Positions 1 to 8,087 of a stretch of DNA of 8,087 nt are shown piece by piece. The stretch comes from Syntrophomonadaceae bacterium (lineage in GTDB: Bacteria; Bacillota; Syntrophomonadia; Syntrophomonadales; Syntrophomonadaceae). How positions within the stretch are numbered: position 1 is the stretch's first letter; each line of letters begins with the position of its first letter. The stretch covers positions 1 to 8,087 of the forward strand of contig JAAZOA010000266.1 in assembly GCA_012798055.1 (NCBI GenBank). Direction: 5' to 3'. The notes under the pieces were generated by a model, which saw only the letters and a program-made list of their open reading frames with translations, had not been told where the DNA came from and did not search any database. The translations under genes were made by a program, and so were the position numbers.

Positions 1-421
1 CAGCTTCGGCGTGATCAAGACTTCCCCGGTTATGGACATGCCCAACCGATTGGTCAAGATAAAGCGGGAATATACAGCCTTACTTGAGGAATATCAGCCC
101 GATGCAGTAGCCATTGAAGCTCTCTTTCACCACAAGAATTCCAAGACCGTCATTTCTGTTGCCCAGAGCAGAGGAGTACTGCTCATGGCGGCTGCCGACC
201 AGGCCATAGAAATAGCCGAATATACCCCTTTGCAGGTAAAACAGGCGGTGACCGGAGTAGGTAATGCTGATAAGAGGCAGGTACAGGTTATGGTGCAAAA
301 GATACTGAAGCTGGATAGTATACCGAGGCCGGATGATGCGGCAGATGCCCTGGCCATTGCGCTGTGCCATCTGCATTCCAGCCGGATGAGCAATATATTG
401 AAGGGGAGGGACCGCTATTGA
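1..421 (+). CDS. ruvC: RuvC Holliday junction resolvase, 5' end missing (window edge)
   Basis: RuvC is the endonuclease that cuts Holliday junctions symmetrically, acting with RuvAB during recombinational repair. The reading frame is open from base 2 and encodes Ser-Phe-Gly followed by VIKTS, so the gene begins upstream. By comparison with E. coli RuvC about 30 N-terminal residues are missing, including the first catalytic Asp (the IDPG motif). The visible part keeps the other active-site residues: Glu in VAIEALF (codon at 116-118) and the two Asp of PDDAADALA (codons at 335-337 and 344-346). The segments SRGVLLMAAA, EYTPLQVKQAV and GNADKRQVQ are typical of the family. The GTG at base 11 is an internal valine, not the start. 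The TGA stop (419-421) overlaps the ruvA start. The truncation is only the window edge; nothing suggests a broken gene. Confidence 0.96.
   Translation, partial: SFGVIKTSPVMDMPNRLVKIKREYTALLEEYQPDAVAIEALFHHKNSKTVISVAQSRGVLLMAAADQAIEIAEYTPLQVKQAVTGVGNADKRQVQVMVQKILKLDSIPRPDDAADALAIALCHLHSSRMSNILKGRDRY
402..410 (+). promoter_or_regulatory. Ribosome binding site of ruvA
   Basis: AGGGGAGGG lies inside the 3' end of ruvC, with 8 nt between its GGAGG core and the TTG at 418. It decides the ruvA start in favour of TTG 418 over the in-frame ATG at 364, which would add 18 residues that do not resemble RuvA and has no such site. Confidence 0.85.
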
Positions 422-1020
422 TAGCCTCTTTGCAGGGAATTCTGCAGGAAAGTCGGGCTGAATCAATAGTTGTAGAGGTCGGGGGTATAGGATTCGAAAT
501 TCAGGCCGATCAACGCACCCTAAGGTCTTTGCCTAGACCGGGGGTGGCAGTAAAAGTCTACACCTATTTACAGGTCCTGGATAATGACTTGAAACTGTTT
601 GGATTCACCAAGCGCGACGAACTGGACCTGTTCAAGATATTGATAGGCGTATCCGGTATAGGGGCTCGGGGAGCCCAGAATATTCTGGCCGCCCTCCCGC
701 CCCGGGAATTCTTCCAGGCAATCGCCAGTGGTGATGAGAAAAGGCTTTTGACCGTGGCTGGTATTGGCAAGAAGACTGCCCAGCGACTGGTGTTCGAGCT
801 AAAAGATAAAATAGCCCAGCAGACCGGTATATTGGCTGCGGCAAGTGACAAATCCAGCGGGCTGGAAGAGGTTCTTCAAGGCCTGGAAGCCCTGGGATAC
901 CAGCGCAGCGAGGTATTTCCACTCCTGATGGAAATACAGAATCAGGGCGAATTTAGCCCGCGGGTGGAGGACAACATCAAACAGGTACTCCGGCGCAAAG
1001 CAGCCATGATGAAGAAATAG
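418..1020 (+). CDS. ruvA: RuvA, Holliday junction branch migration DNA-binding subunit
   Basis: RuvA tetramers bind the four-way junction and load the RuvB motors. The predicted protein is 200 residues, the usual family length. The start is TTG at 418: it gives the N-terminus (M)IASLQGIL, which matches the family start (E. coli MIGRLRGII), and it follows a strong ribosome binding site. Domain I is an OB-fold (about 1-63). Domain II holds two helix-hairpin-helix motifs, VSGIGARGA (78-86) and VAGIGKKTA (113-121), that contact junction DNA. Domain III (about 148-195) is the flexible RuvB-binding helical domain with the ALGY signature at 158-161. Residues DND at 54-56 sit where E. coli has its acidic pin (Glu55/Asp56), by my manual alignment. 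The start overlaps the ruvC stop (TTGA), suggesting translational coupling; ruvB follows 12 nt downstream. Confidence 0.97.
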   Translation: MIASLQGILQESRAESIVVEVGGIGFEIQADQRTLRSLPRPGVAVKVYTYLQVLDNDLKLFGFTKRDELDLFKILIGVSGIGARGAQNILAALPPREFFQAIASGDEKRLLTVAGIGKKTAQRLVFELKDKIAQQTGILAAASDKSSGLEEVLQGLEALGYQRSEVFPLLMEIQNQGEFSPRVEDNIKQVLRRKAAMMKK

Positions 1021-1027
1021 GAGGAGG
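1020..1027 (+). promoter_or_regulatory. Ribosome binding site of ruvB
   Basis: GGAGGAGG begins on the last base of the ruvA stop codon and ends 5 nt before the TTG at 1033. It supports a TTG start for ruvB. Confidence 0.85.
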
Positions 1028-1032
1028 AAAAA

Positions 1033-2085
1033 TTGCAGGAGAATCGCCTGGTAACGAGTAAAGCCCTGGGCGAGGAGGAATACAGCGATAACGCCCTGCG
1101 TCCAATCCAGCTCTCGGAATATATCGGCCAGGAGAAGGTCAAAGCGAATTTGGGCGTATTTATTGCTGCCTCGCGGCAAAGAGGTGAGTGTTTGGACCAT
1201 GTTTTATTAATCGGTCCACCCGGTTTGGGTAAAACCACTTTGAGCGCCATAATTGCCCATGAGATGGGGGGATCTATTCGCAGAACCTCTGGACCGGCCC
1301 TGGAACGACCGGGTGATCTGGCAGCCATCCTCACCAATCTGGATGCGGGTGATATCCTTTTTATCGATGAGATACACCGCTTGCACCGCAGCATAGAAGA
1401 AATTATGTATCCGGCTATGGAGGACTACCTTATCGATATCGTTATCGGTAAGGGCCCTGCGGCCAGGACCTTGCAGATAGACCTGCCTCCGTTTACCCTG
1501 ATCGGGGCTACTACCAGGCCGGGGCTCCTCAGTTCCCCGCTTCGGGACCGCTTCGGCATCGCTTGCCGACTGGATTTTTACCTGGAAGAAGAATTGGAGC
1601 GCATCATCATCAGGGCGGCTTTCATATTGGGGATAGCCATCGATAGCGGCGGAGCCCGGGAAATCGCGCGGTGTTCCCGGGGCACACCAAGGGTTGCCAA
1701 CCGCCTCCTCAAAAGGGTGCGGGATTTTGCCCTGGTCCGGGGGCACGGGCAGATAGACCAGGAGACCGCCCAGCGAGCTTTGGAGTTGTTGGAGATCGAC
1801 GGCTACGGACTGGATACGGTTGACAGGATGATTCTGGATGCTATAATAATTAAATTCGGCGGCGGACCAGTCGGCTTGGAGACGCTGGCAGCCTGTATTT
1901 CTGAAGAGACCGATACCCTGACTGATGTCTATGAACCTTATCTGTTGAAATTGGGCTTCATCCACAAGACCCCCCGGGGCAGAATAGCCACCGCTAGGGC
2001 TTACGAACTGCTGGGCTACCCTGTTAAAGCCGGGCTGGAAACCGGCTCGCTGTTCGCTGATGATGCGCAGATCCAAAAAGAATAG
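1033..2085 (+). CDS. ruvB: RuvB, Holliday junction branch migration ATPase
   Basis: RuvB is the hexameric AAA+ motor that pulls DNA through the RuvA-bound junction. The 350-residue protein has normal length. Visible motifs are Walker [10 protein letters not shown] (61-69), Walker B ILFIDEIH (108-115), sensor 1 GATTRPG (158-164), the arginine finger in LRDRFG (Arg173) and sensor 2 GTPR (217-220). A C-terminal winged-helix domain (about 260-335) contains the DNA-contacting TPRGRIATA segment (313-321). The N-terminal [12 protein letters not shown] (22-33) is the usual RuvB entry motif. The start is TTG, chosen for its GGAGGAGG site 5 nt upstream and for the correct length. One oddity is Pro in sensor 1, where E. 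coli and B. subtilis have GATTRAG. The gene sits 12 nt after ruvA and 13 nt before queH, consistent with one operon. Confidence 0.98.
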   Translation: MQENRLVTSKALGEEEYSDNALRPIQLSEYIGQEKVKANLGVFIAASRQRGECLDHVLLIGPPGLGKTTLSAIIAHEMGGSIRRTSGPALERPGDLAAILTNLDAGDILFIDEIHRLHRSIEEIMYPAMEDYLIDIVIGKGPAARTLQIDLPPFTLIGATTRPGLLSSPLRDRFGIACRLDFYLEEELERIIIRAAFILGIAIDSGGAREIARCSRGTPRVANRLLKRVRDFALVRGHGQIDQETAQRALELLEIDGYGLDTVDRMILDAIIIKFGGGPVGLETLAACISEETDTLTDVYEPYLLKLGFIHKTPRGRIATARAYELLGYPVKAGLETGSLFADDAQIQKE

Positions 2086-2098
2086 AAAGTGAGCTCCT

Positions 2099-2653
2099 AT
2101 GGCTAAGATTTTGCTGCACATATGTTGCGGACCTTGTGCAAGTTACCCGGTACCCGCTCTACGGAAAGAGGGTTTGGAAGTAACCGGTTATTTTTTTAAT
2201 CCCAATATCCACCCCTACCGGGAATGGCTGCAGCGCAAGCAAGCCTTGGAGGAATATGCTTCCCGGGTTGAACTAAAGGTTATCTACGATGAAAAATATA
2301 ATCCCCAGGAGTATATGCAGCAGATTGCCTTTCGCGAGAGCCGGCGCTGTATGATTTGCTATCGGCTAAGATTGGAACAGGCGGCCCACATTGCCAGAAG
2401 AGGAAACTTCGATGGCTACACCACTACGCTGTTGGTCAGCAGACACCAGCAGCATGATTCCATCAAGGAGTTGGGGGAAGCTATAGGCTTGAAATACGGA
2501 GTGCCTTTTCTGTATCGCGATTTCCGGCCCGGTTTCAAGCAAACGGGAGAAACAGCCAGGGCAATGGGCCTCTACCGGCAACAGTACTGCGGTTGCCTCT
2601 ACAGCGAGATTGAACGCTTTGCTCCGCGGGAGGTGCGGGCTCTGCTGAAATAG
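2099..2653 (+). CDS. queH: QueH, epoxyqueuosine reductase (DUF208 family)
   Basis: QueH catalyses the last step of queuosine synthesis, reducing epoxyqueuosine to queuosine in tRNA. It is an unrelated replacement for cobalamin-dependent QueG. The 184-residue protein shows the family's cysteine pattern: CCGPC near the N-terminus (Cys9, Cys10, Cys13), RCMICYRLRL (Cys84, Cys87) and YCGCLYSE (Cys164, Cys166). Known family members hold an iron-sulfur cluster and an adjacent iron, so these cysteines are the likely ligands. Other typical segments are FFNPNIHPYREW (32-43), TTTLLVSRHQQHD (108-120) and YRDFRPGF (139-146). The ATG start has only a weak AGTGAG ribosome binding site 5 nt upstream. The neighbours queA and tgt encode the two preceding steps and strongly support the assignment. 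No membrane segment or signal peptide is seen. Confidence 0.95.
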   Translation: MAKILLHICCGPCASYPVPALRKEGLEVTGYFFNPNIHPYREWLQRKQALEEYASRVELKVIYDEKYNPQEYMQQIAFRESRRCMICYRLRLEQAAHIARRGNFDGYTTTLLVSRHQQHDSIKELGEAIGLKYGVPFLYRDFRPGFKQTGETARAMGLYRQQYCGCLYSEIERFAPREVRALLK

Positions 2654-2704
2654 AGCCCAGCCAGCCGCAACAAAATACCAATGATTCTGGAGAAGAGATT
2701 CTGG

Positions 2705-4916
<2,212 letters not shown>

Positions 4917-4967
4917 TTGCAGGATTTCTATTGACCTTGGCGAAATTATATAAGGTTGTACAAAGTT

Positions 4968-4975
4968 AAGGAGGG
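4968..4975 (+). promoter_or_regulatory. Ribosome binding site of yajC
   Basis: AAGGAGGG is a near-perfect Shine-Dalgarno sequence, 5 nt before the ATG at 4981. It lies at the end of the AT-rich 64-nt gap after tgt. Confidence 0.85.
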
Positions 4976-4980
4976 ATAAT

Positions 4981-5259
4981 ATGGCTGCACAACAACAGGG
5001 GTGGCTCACAGCTCTGATCTACCTGGGTATATTCATGGCTGTATTCTGGTTCTTTATCATCAAACCCCGCAAGCAACAGGAAAAGAAACACAAAGAAGTG
5101 GTGGAGAGCCTGAAGCGTGGCGACAAGGTGGTGACCATCGGCGGGTTGAAGGGTGAAATCGCCAGGGTCAAGGAAGAATCGTTCGTGCTCAAGGTGAGTG
5201 AAAACACCGAACTCGAATTTGTCAAGAAAGCGATAGCATTCAAGGTTGAGGAGAAATAA
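4981..5259 (+). CDS. yajC: YajC, Sec translocase accessory membrane protein
   Basis: YajC is a small membrane protein that associates with SecD and SecF and assists the SecYEG channel. The 92-residue product has a short N-terminus, one membrane segment (about residues 9-27, LTALIYLGIFMAVFWFFII), then KPRKQQEKKHKE, a positively charged stretch expected on the cytoplasmic side. A small C-terminal domain follows, carrying the family signature LKRGDKVVTIGGLKGEI (44-60). Length and motif order are normal. The start is ATG with a near-ideal ribosome binding site. Its stop TAA shares one base with the ATG of the following HD-domain gene (TAATG), and secD and secF lie just beyond, which fits a Sec accessory operon. 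Confidence 0.97.
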   Translation: MAAQQQGWLTALIYLGIFMAVFWFFIIKPRKQQEKKHKEVVESLKRGDKVVTIGGLKGEIARVKEESFVLKVSENTELEFVKKAIAFKVEEK

Positions 5260-5918
5260 TGGTCACCCTAAGAGAAATAACGCAGAGCAAACTTCTGGAT
5301 ACATTCATCAAAAAAGGCAATGAACATCTGGGAGCTATAGGCTATACTGACCACGGGCCCAAGCATGTAGCTCTGGTATCGAGCCTGAGCCGCAAAATAT
5401 TGCAGGAACTCGATTATGATCCGCGCTTGGCCGAACTGGCTGGGATCGCCGGTTATATGCACGATATAGGCAATGTTATCAACCGCACCGATCATAATCA
5501 GAGCGGAGCCTTGATAGCCCTTGAAATACTGCGCAGGATCGGGATGCAGCCCGATGAGATCGCTACGGTTGTATCTGCGATCGGCAATCACGATGAGGAG
5601 AACGGTCATCCTATCAATGCCGTGGCTGCAGCGGTGATTCTGGCAGACAAATCCCACGTCCACCGTAACAGGGTCCGGAATACTGATGTGGCCACTTTCG
5701 ACATACATGACCGGGTCAATTACGCTGTTGAGAACTCCCGGTTAAATATTGATGGACCAAATAGAATGATCACCATGGACCTGACTATCGATACCGACAT
5801 CTGCCCGGTCATGGAATATTTCGAGATATTCCTGAGCCGCATGCTGCTGTGCCGCCGGGCGGCGGATTTCCTGAACTGCCAATTTGGCTTGCTGATAAAT
5901 GGAGTAAGACTCCTTTAA
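5259..5918 (+). CDS. HD-domain metal-dependent phosphohydrolase, substrate unknown
   Basis: This is an HD-superfamily protein of 219 residues whose substrate I cannot name. HD proteins are usually metal-dependent phosphohydrolases acting on nucleotides or phosphodiesters. Visible candidate metal ligands are His32 and His36 (DHGPKHV), the His68-Asp69 doublet (MHDIG), His79 (TDHNQSG), His111 (GNHDEENG) and Asp130 (ILADKSHVHRNRVR). The extra histidines beyond the minimal H-HD-D set would suit a two-metal site; that is inference. The C-terminal part (about 150-219) has no motif I can name but contains EYFEIFLSRMLLCRRAADFL. No signal peptide or membrane segment is evident, so it should be cytoplasmic. 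The ATG overlaps the yajC stop by one base and follows GAGGAG at 5248-5253, so translation is probably coupled to yajC. Its place between yajC and secD suggests a link to protein export or membrane physiology, but co-transcription alone does not prove it. Confidence 0.88.
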   Translation: MVTLREITQSKLLDTFIKKGNEHLGAIGYTDHGPKHVALVSSLSRKILQELDYDPRLAELAGIAGYMHDIGNVINRTDHNQSGALIALEILRRIGMQPDEIATVVSAIGNHDEENGHPINAVAAAVILADKSHVHRNRVRNTDVATFDIHDRVNYAVENSRLNIDGPNRMITMDLTIDTDICPVMEYFEIFLSRMLLCRRAADFLNCQFGLLINGVRLL

Positions 5919-5944
5919 ATGAGTGGATTCAACAAATGATATTT

Positions 5945-5953
5945 GGAGGGGGG
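5945..5953 (+). promoter_or_regulatory. Ribosome binding site of secD
   Basis: GGAGGGGGG lies in the 43-nt gap after the HD-domain gene, 8 nt before the GTG at 5962. It rules out the in-frame GTG at 5923, which lies upstream of it and would add 13 hydrophilic residues. Confidence 0.75.
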
Positions 5954-5961
5954 ACAAACTG

Positions 5962-7167
5962 GTGCGAAAAAATACCAGTATGGCTATAGTTGCAGCTATT
6001 GTAATAGTATTGTTCGCAGTGGCTTTTTTCTGCTATCGGCCAATAATTGACAATATGCAATTAGGCCTGGATCTGAGGGGCGGTCTGCACGTGGTGCTGC
6101 AGGCGGACGAAAAAGAAGGCCAGGAAGTGACTGCAGACACTATTGCGAAGGCCATCGGGGTTTTGAGGAACCGCATCGATAGCCTGGGGGTCAAGGAACC
6201 TGCCCTTTACGCCCAGGGAAGCGACCGGATAGTGGTTGAAATCGCCGGGGTAGATGATCCGGAACAAGCGGTCAACATAATAAAAAATACGGCCCAGCTC
6301 GAGTTCATTGACAAGGATGGCAAGGTGTGGGTGACGGGTAAGGACCTTAAGGACGCCCAGGCTGCACCGGGGACAGGTGGCCAGGGGGCAACCGTCGACC
6401 TGGAATTCAATGACGAGGGGGCCAAACTTTTCGCCCAGGCAACGGCTGCCAATGTCGGCCAACCCCTCTACATAGTAATCGATGACGAGATCATCAGTGC
6501 CCCCACTGTCAGTGAAGCTATTCCCAGCGGAAGGGCCCAGATCAGCGGGACTTTTACCGCCGAAGAAGCCCAGAATCTGGCGGTGCTGCTCCGCTCAGGC
6601 GCTTTGCCGGTTTCATTCAGCATTATGGAGAAACGCACGGTAGGACCTACCCTGGGGGCCGATTCCTTGTCTCTGAGTGTCAAGGCAGCCCTGGTGGGAC
6701 TGGTGGCTATCTTGATGTTCATGCTGGGTTACTATTGGCTGCCGGGCCTGGTAGCTGTCATATCTATGATCCTTTATGCCATCCTGGTTTTGGGAACCAT
6801 GACCTTGCTGCATACGACGCTGACCTTGCCGGGGATAGCCGGTTTCGTCCTGTCAATAGGCATGGCGGTCGATGCCAATATTATCATTTACGAGCACCTC
6901 AAGGAGGAGCTGCGGAACGGCAAAACCATCAAAGCGGCCATCAACTCGGGATTTGCCAGGGCATTCTGGACCATATTCGACTCCAACTTGACCACTCTGA
7001 TCGCAGCCCTGGTTTTGATCTGGTTTGGAACTGGTCCAATCAAAGGATTCGCGGTTACTCTGTCCATCGGTATAGTGGCCAGCATGATGGTGGCTCTGAC
7101 TTTCACCCGCTATCTCCTGGTCTTATGCTCTGATATAACCGCCAACAAAAAATTCTATGGAGTATAA
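5962..7167 (+). CDS. secD: SecD, protein translocase accessory subunit
   Basis: SecD and SecF form a membrane complex that uses the ion gradient to pull secreted proteins through SecYEG on the outer side. Starting at GTG 5962 the protein has 401 residues, far shorter than E. coli SecD (615), in the compact form seen in many Gram-positive bacteria. Numbered from this start it has a first membrane helix (about 7-25), the LGLDLRGGLHVVLQ motif (34-47), an extracytoplasmic domain (to about 235) and five further helices near 241-258, 261-283, 288-309, 337-356 and 360-389. GMAVDANIIIYE (300-311) carries the conserved helix-4 Asp (Asp304), known in the family for proton or ion coupling. FGTGPIKGFAVTLSIGI (355-371) is another family block. 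An ATG at 5980 is possible but too far from the ribosome binding site. secF follows after 12 nt. Confidence 0.97.
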   Translation: MRKNTSMAIVAAIVIVLFAVAFFCYRPIIDNMQLGLDLRGGLHVVLQADEKEGQEVTADTIAKAIGVLRNRIDSLGVKEPALYAQGSDRIVVEIAGVDDPEQAVNIIKNTAQLEFIDKDGKVWVTGKDLKDAQAAPGTGGQGATVDLEFNDEGAKLFAQATAANVGQPLYIVIDDEIISAPTVSEAIPSGRAQISGTFTAEEAQNLAVLLRSGALPVSFSIMEKRTVGPTLGADSLSLSVKAALVGLVAILMFMLGYYWLPGLVAVISMILYAILVLGTMTLLHTTLTLPGIAGFVLSIGMAVDANIIIYEHLKEELRNGKTIKAAINSGFARAFWTIFDSNLTTLIAALVLIWFGTGPIKGFAVTLSIGIVASMMVALTFTRYLLVLCSDITANKKFYGV

Positions 7168-7179
7168 GGAGGGTAGCAA

Positions 7180-8022
7180 ATGCAATTTATTGAGAAGAGG
7201 AAATGGTTCTATATATTTTCCTTGGCTATAATCATCCCGGGGATAATTTCTATGATGCTGCAGGGATTCAATTTGGGAATAGATTTCCGGGGCGGTTCCA
7301 TGCTGCTCTACCGTATGGATGCTGGTCTGGAGGCCGCAGCTGTGAGCCAGGCTGTTTCCGAACTCGGTGTGGTGCCGGAAGTAAGCGTGCAGAAGAGCGG
7401 TACCGAATTCTATGTGCGTACCACTGAACTGTCCCAGGAACAAACCCAAAAGATCACGGACGGGCTCATCGCCAAATATCAGGCGGCAGAATTGCTCAGC
7501 GCGGAGAGTGTGGGCGCCATTATCGGCGGTGAATTGGTCAAGAACGCCTTCCTGGCTGTAGCTATAGCCTTGGTGCTGATGCTCATCTACATCACCTTCA
7601 GGTTTGAATGGAGCTTTGGTCTGGCTGCCGTATTAGCCCTGTTCCATGATGTGTTGATCGTCTGCGGTATCTTCTCGATATTCCAGCTGGAGGTCAACAG
7701 TGCCTTTATAGCAGCTATACTGACCGTAATCGGATATTCCATAAATGACACGATAGTCATTTTCGACCGGGTAAGGGAGAACCTGCGTATGAAAAAGCGG
7801 GAGGTGTTATCAGCACTGCTCAATAAGAGCATCATGCAGACTATGAACCGTTCCATCAATACGGTGCTGACCGTGCTGATGCCTCTGGTTACCCTCTTGC
7901 TGTTCGGCGGCGGAACTATCAAGATATTCGTGATCACTCTATTGATAGGCTTCCTGTTCGGAATGTATTCCTCAATTTGCGTAGCCAGTCCTCTCTTTTA
8001 CGAAATCAAACAGCGCGGCTAG
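7180..8022 (+). CDS. secF: SecF, protein translocase accessory subunit
   Basis: SecF pairs with SecD to form the twelve-helix SecDF export motor. The product has 280 residues, typical for a separate SecF. It has a first membrane helix (about 10-28), the GIDFRGGSMLLY motif (33-44), a small extracytoplasmic domain (about 45-120) and five further helices near 122-140, 146-168, 174-194, 226-242 and 247-268. GYSINDTIVIFDRVREN (185-201) is the defining SecF motif, with Asp190 in the place of the conserved helix-4 Asp of SecD. The ATG start follows AAGGAGGG at 7166-7173, whose first two bases belong to the secD stop codon, so expression of secD and secF is tightly linked. SecD and SecF are separate here, unlike the fused SecDF of B. 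subtilis. The gene is followed by a probable terminator. Confidence 0.97.
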   Translation: MQFIEKRKWFYIFSLAIIIPGIISMMLQGFNLGIDFRGGSMLLYRMDAGLEAAAVSQAVSELGVVPEVSVQKSGTEFYVRTTELSQEQTQKITDGLIAKYQAAELLSAESVGAIIGGELVKNAFLAVAIALVLMLIYITFRFEWSFGLAAVLALFHDVLIVCGIFSIFQLEVNSAFIAAILTVIGYSINDTIVIFDRVRENLRMKKREVLSALLNKSIMQTMNRSINTVLTVLMPLVTLLLFGGGTIKIFVITLLIGFLFGMYSSICVASPLFYEIKQRG

Positions 8023-8062
8023 AATCCTGGCTGCCATTAGTGAATCTTGCTTTATGCTTGGG

Positions 8063-8084
8063 GCTCCACCTTTTTTGGTGGAGC
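8063..8084 (+). terminator. Probable rho-independent terminator after secF
   Basis: GCTCCACC and GGTGGAGC form a perfect 8-bp GC-rich stem around a loop of six T, 40 nt after the secF stop. Two G-T wobble pairs (8062-8085 and 8061-8086) could lengthen it. Only three bases (TTC) follow before the window ends, so the expected T-tract cannot be confirmed. Nothing else is seen between 8023 and 8062. Confidence 0.7.
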
Positions 8085-8087
8085 TTC

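Noticed and set aside
364..417. N-terminal extension of RuvA from the ATG at 364
   Set aside because: The 18 added residues lie within the ruvC coding region, do not match RuvA, and the TTG at 418 has the ribosome binding site and the family N-terminus.
1207..2121. Long open frame on the - strand (about 300 codons) opposite ruvB
   Set aside because: It lies entirely against a strongly conserved gene, resembles no family I know, and has no supporting ribosome binding site or context. It is a by-product of + strand codon use.
2086..2704. preQ1 riboswitch upstream of queH or queA
   Set aside because: The gaps of 13 nt and 51 nt show no pseudoknot-forming arrangement that I can recognise.
4931..4954. 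TTGACC at 4931 paired with TATAAG at 4949 as a promoter
   Set aside because: The spacer is only 12 nt, too short for a housekeeping sigma factor promoter.
5919..5939. Six-codon frame (ATG at 5919 to TGA) directly after the HD-domain gene stop
   Set aside because: Too short and without its own ribosome binding site; no leader-peptide features such as runs of one amino acid codon.
4917..5961. Cysteine-rich SCIFF-type peptide and its radical SAM maturase, which I recall being near yajC/secD in many Clostridia
   Set aside because: Neither the 64-nt gap before yajC nor the 43-nt gap before secD can encode such a peptide, and no radical SAM gene is present in the window.

Overview
The window comes from a bacterial chromosome. 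Everything recognisable lies on the + strand, in one dense array of ten genes: ruvC (cut by the left edge), ruvA, ruvB, queH, queA, tgt, yajC, an HD-domain phosphohydrolase gene, secD and secF. Strong AGGAGG-type ribosome binding sites, TTG/GTG starts, split and short SecD and SecF, QueH as the epoxyqueuosine reductase, and the ruv-que-tgt-yajC-sec order together suggest an anaerobic Firmicute of the Clostridia. A Syntrophomonas-like lineage is my best guess, made from memory of gene order and not from a search. Base composition looks even, with no sign of insertion sequences, phage, CRISPR or transferred islands.

Layout. Bases 1-2085 carry the Holliday junction genes: RuvC resolvase, RuvA junction-binding protein and RuvB motor ATPase, with ruvC/ruvA overlapping by 3-4 nt and ruvA/ruvB 12 nt apart. 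Bases 2099-4916 carry the last steps of queuosine tRNA modification. Tgt inserts preQ1 at the wobble position of GUN-anticodon tRNAs, QueA adds the epoxycyclopentanediol ring from S-adenosylmethionine, and QueH reduces epoxyqueuosine to queuosine. Bases 4981-8022 carry auxiliary Sec translocase genes: YajC, an uncharacterised HD-domain protein whose start overlaps the yajC stop, SecD and SecF. A stem-loop at the right edge looks like the terminator of the whole array.

The largest gap between genes is 64 nt (tgt to yajC), so no long non-coding stretch needs explaining. The genes could be one long transcript or two with an internal promoter before yajC. I see no convincing promoter inside the window.

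Most of this is ordinary housekeeping content. The points worth a second look are the likely CTG start codon of tgt, supported by an ideally placed Shine-Dalgarno sequence and by alignment to E. coli Tgt; the HD-domain hydrolase embedded in the Sec operon, whose substrate is unknown; and the many non-ATG starts (TTG for ruvA and ruvB, GTG for secD). I found no clear novel multi-gene system.
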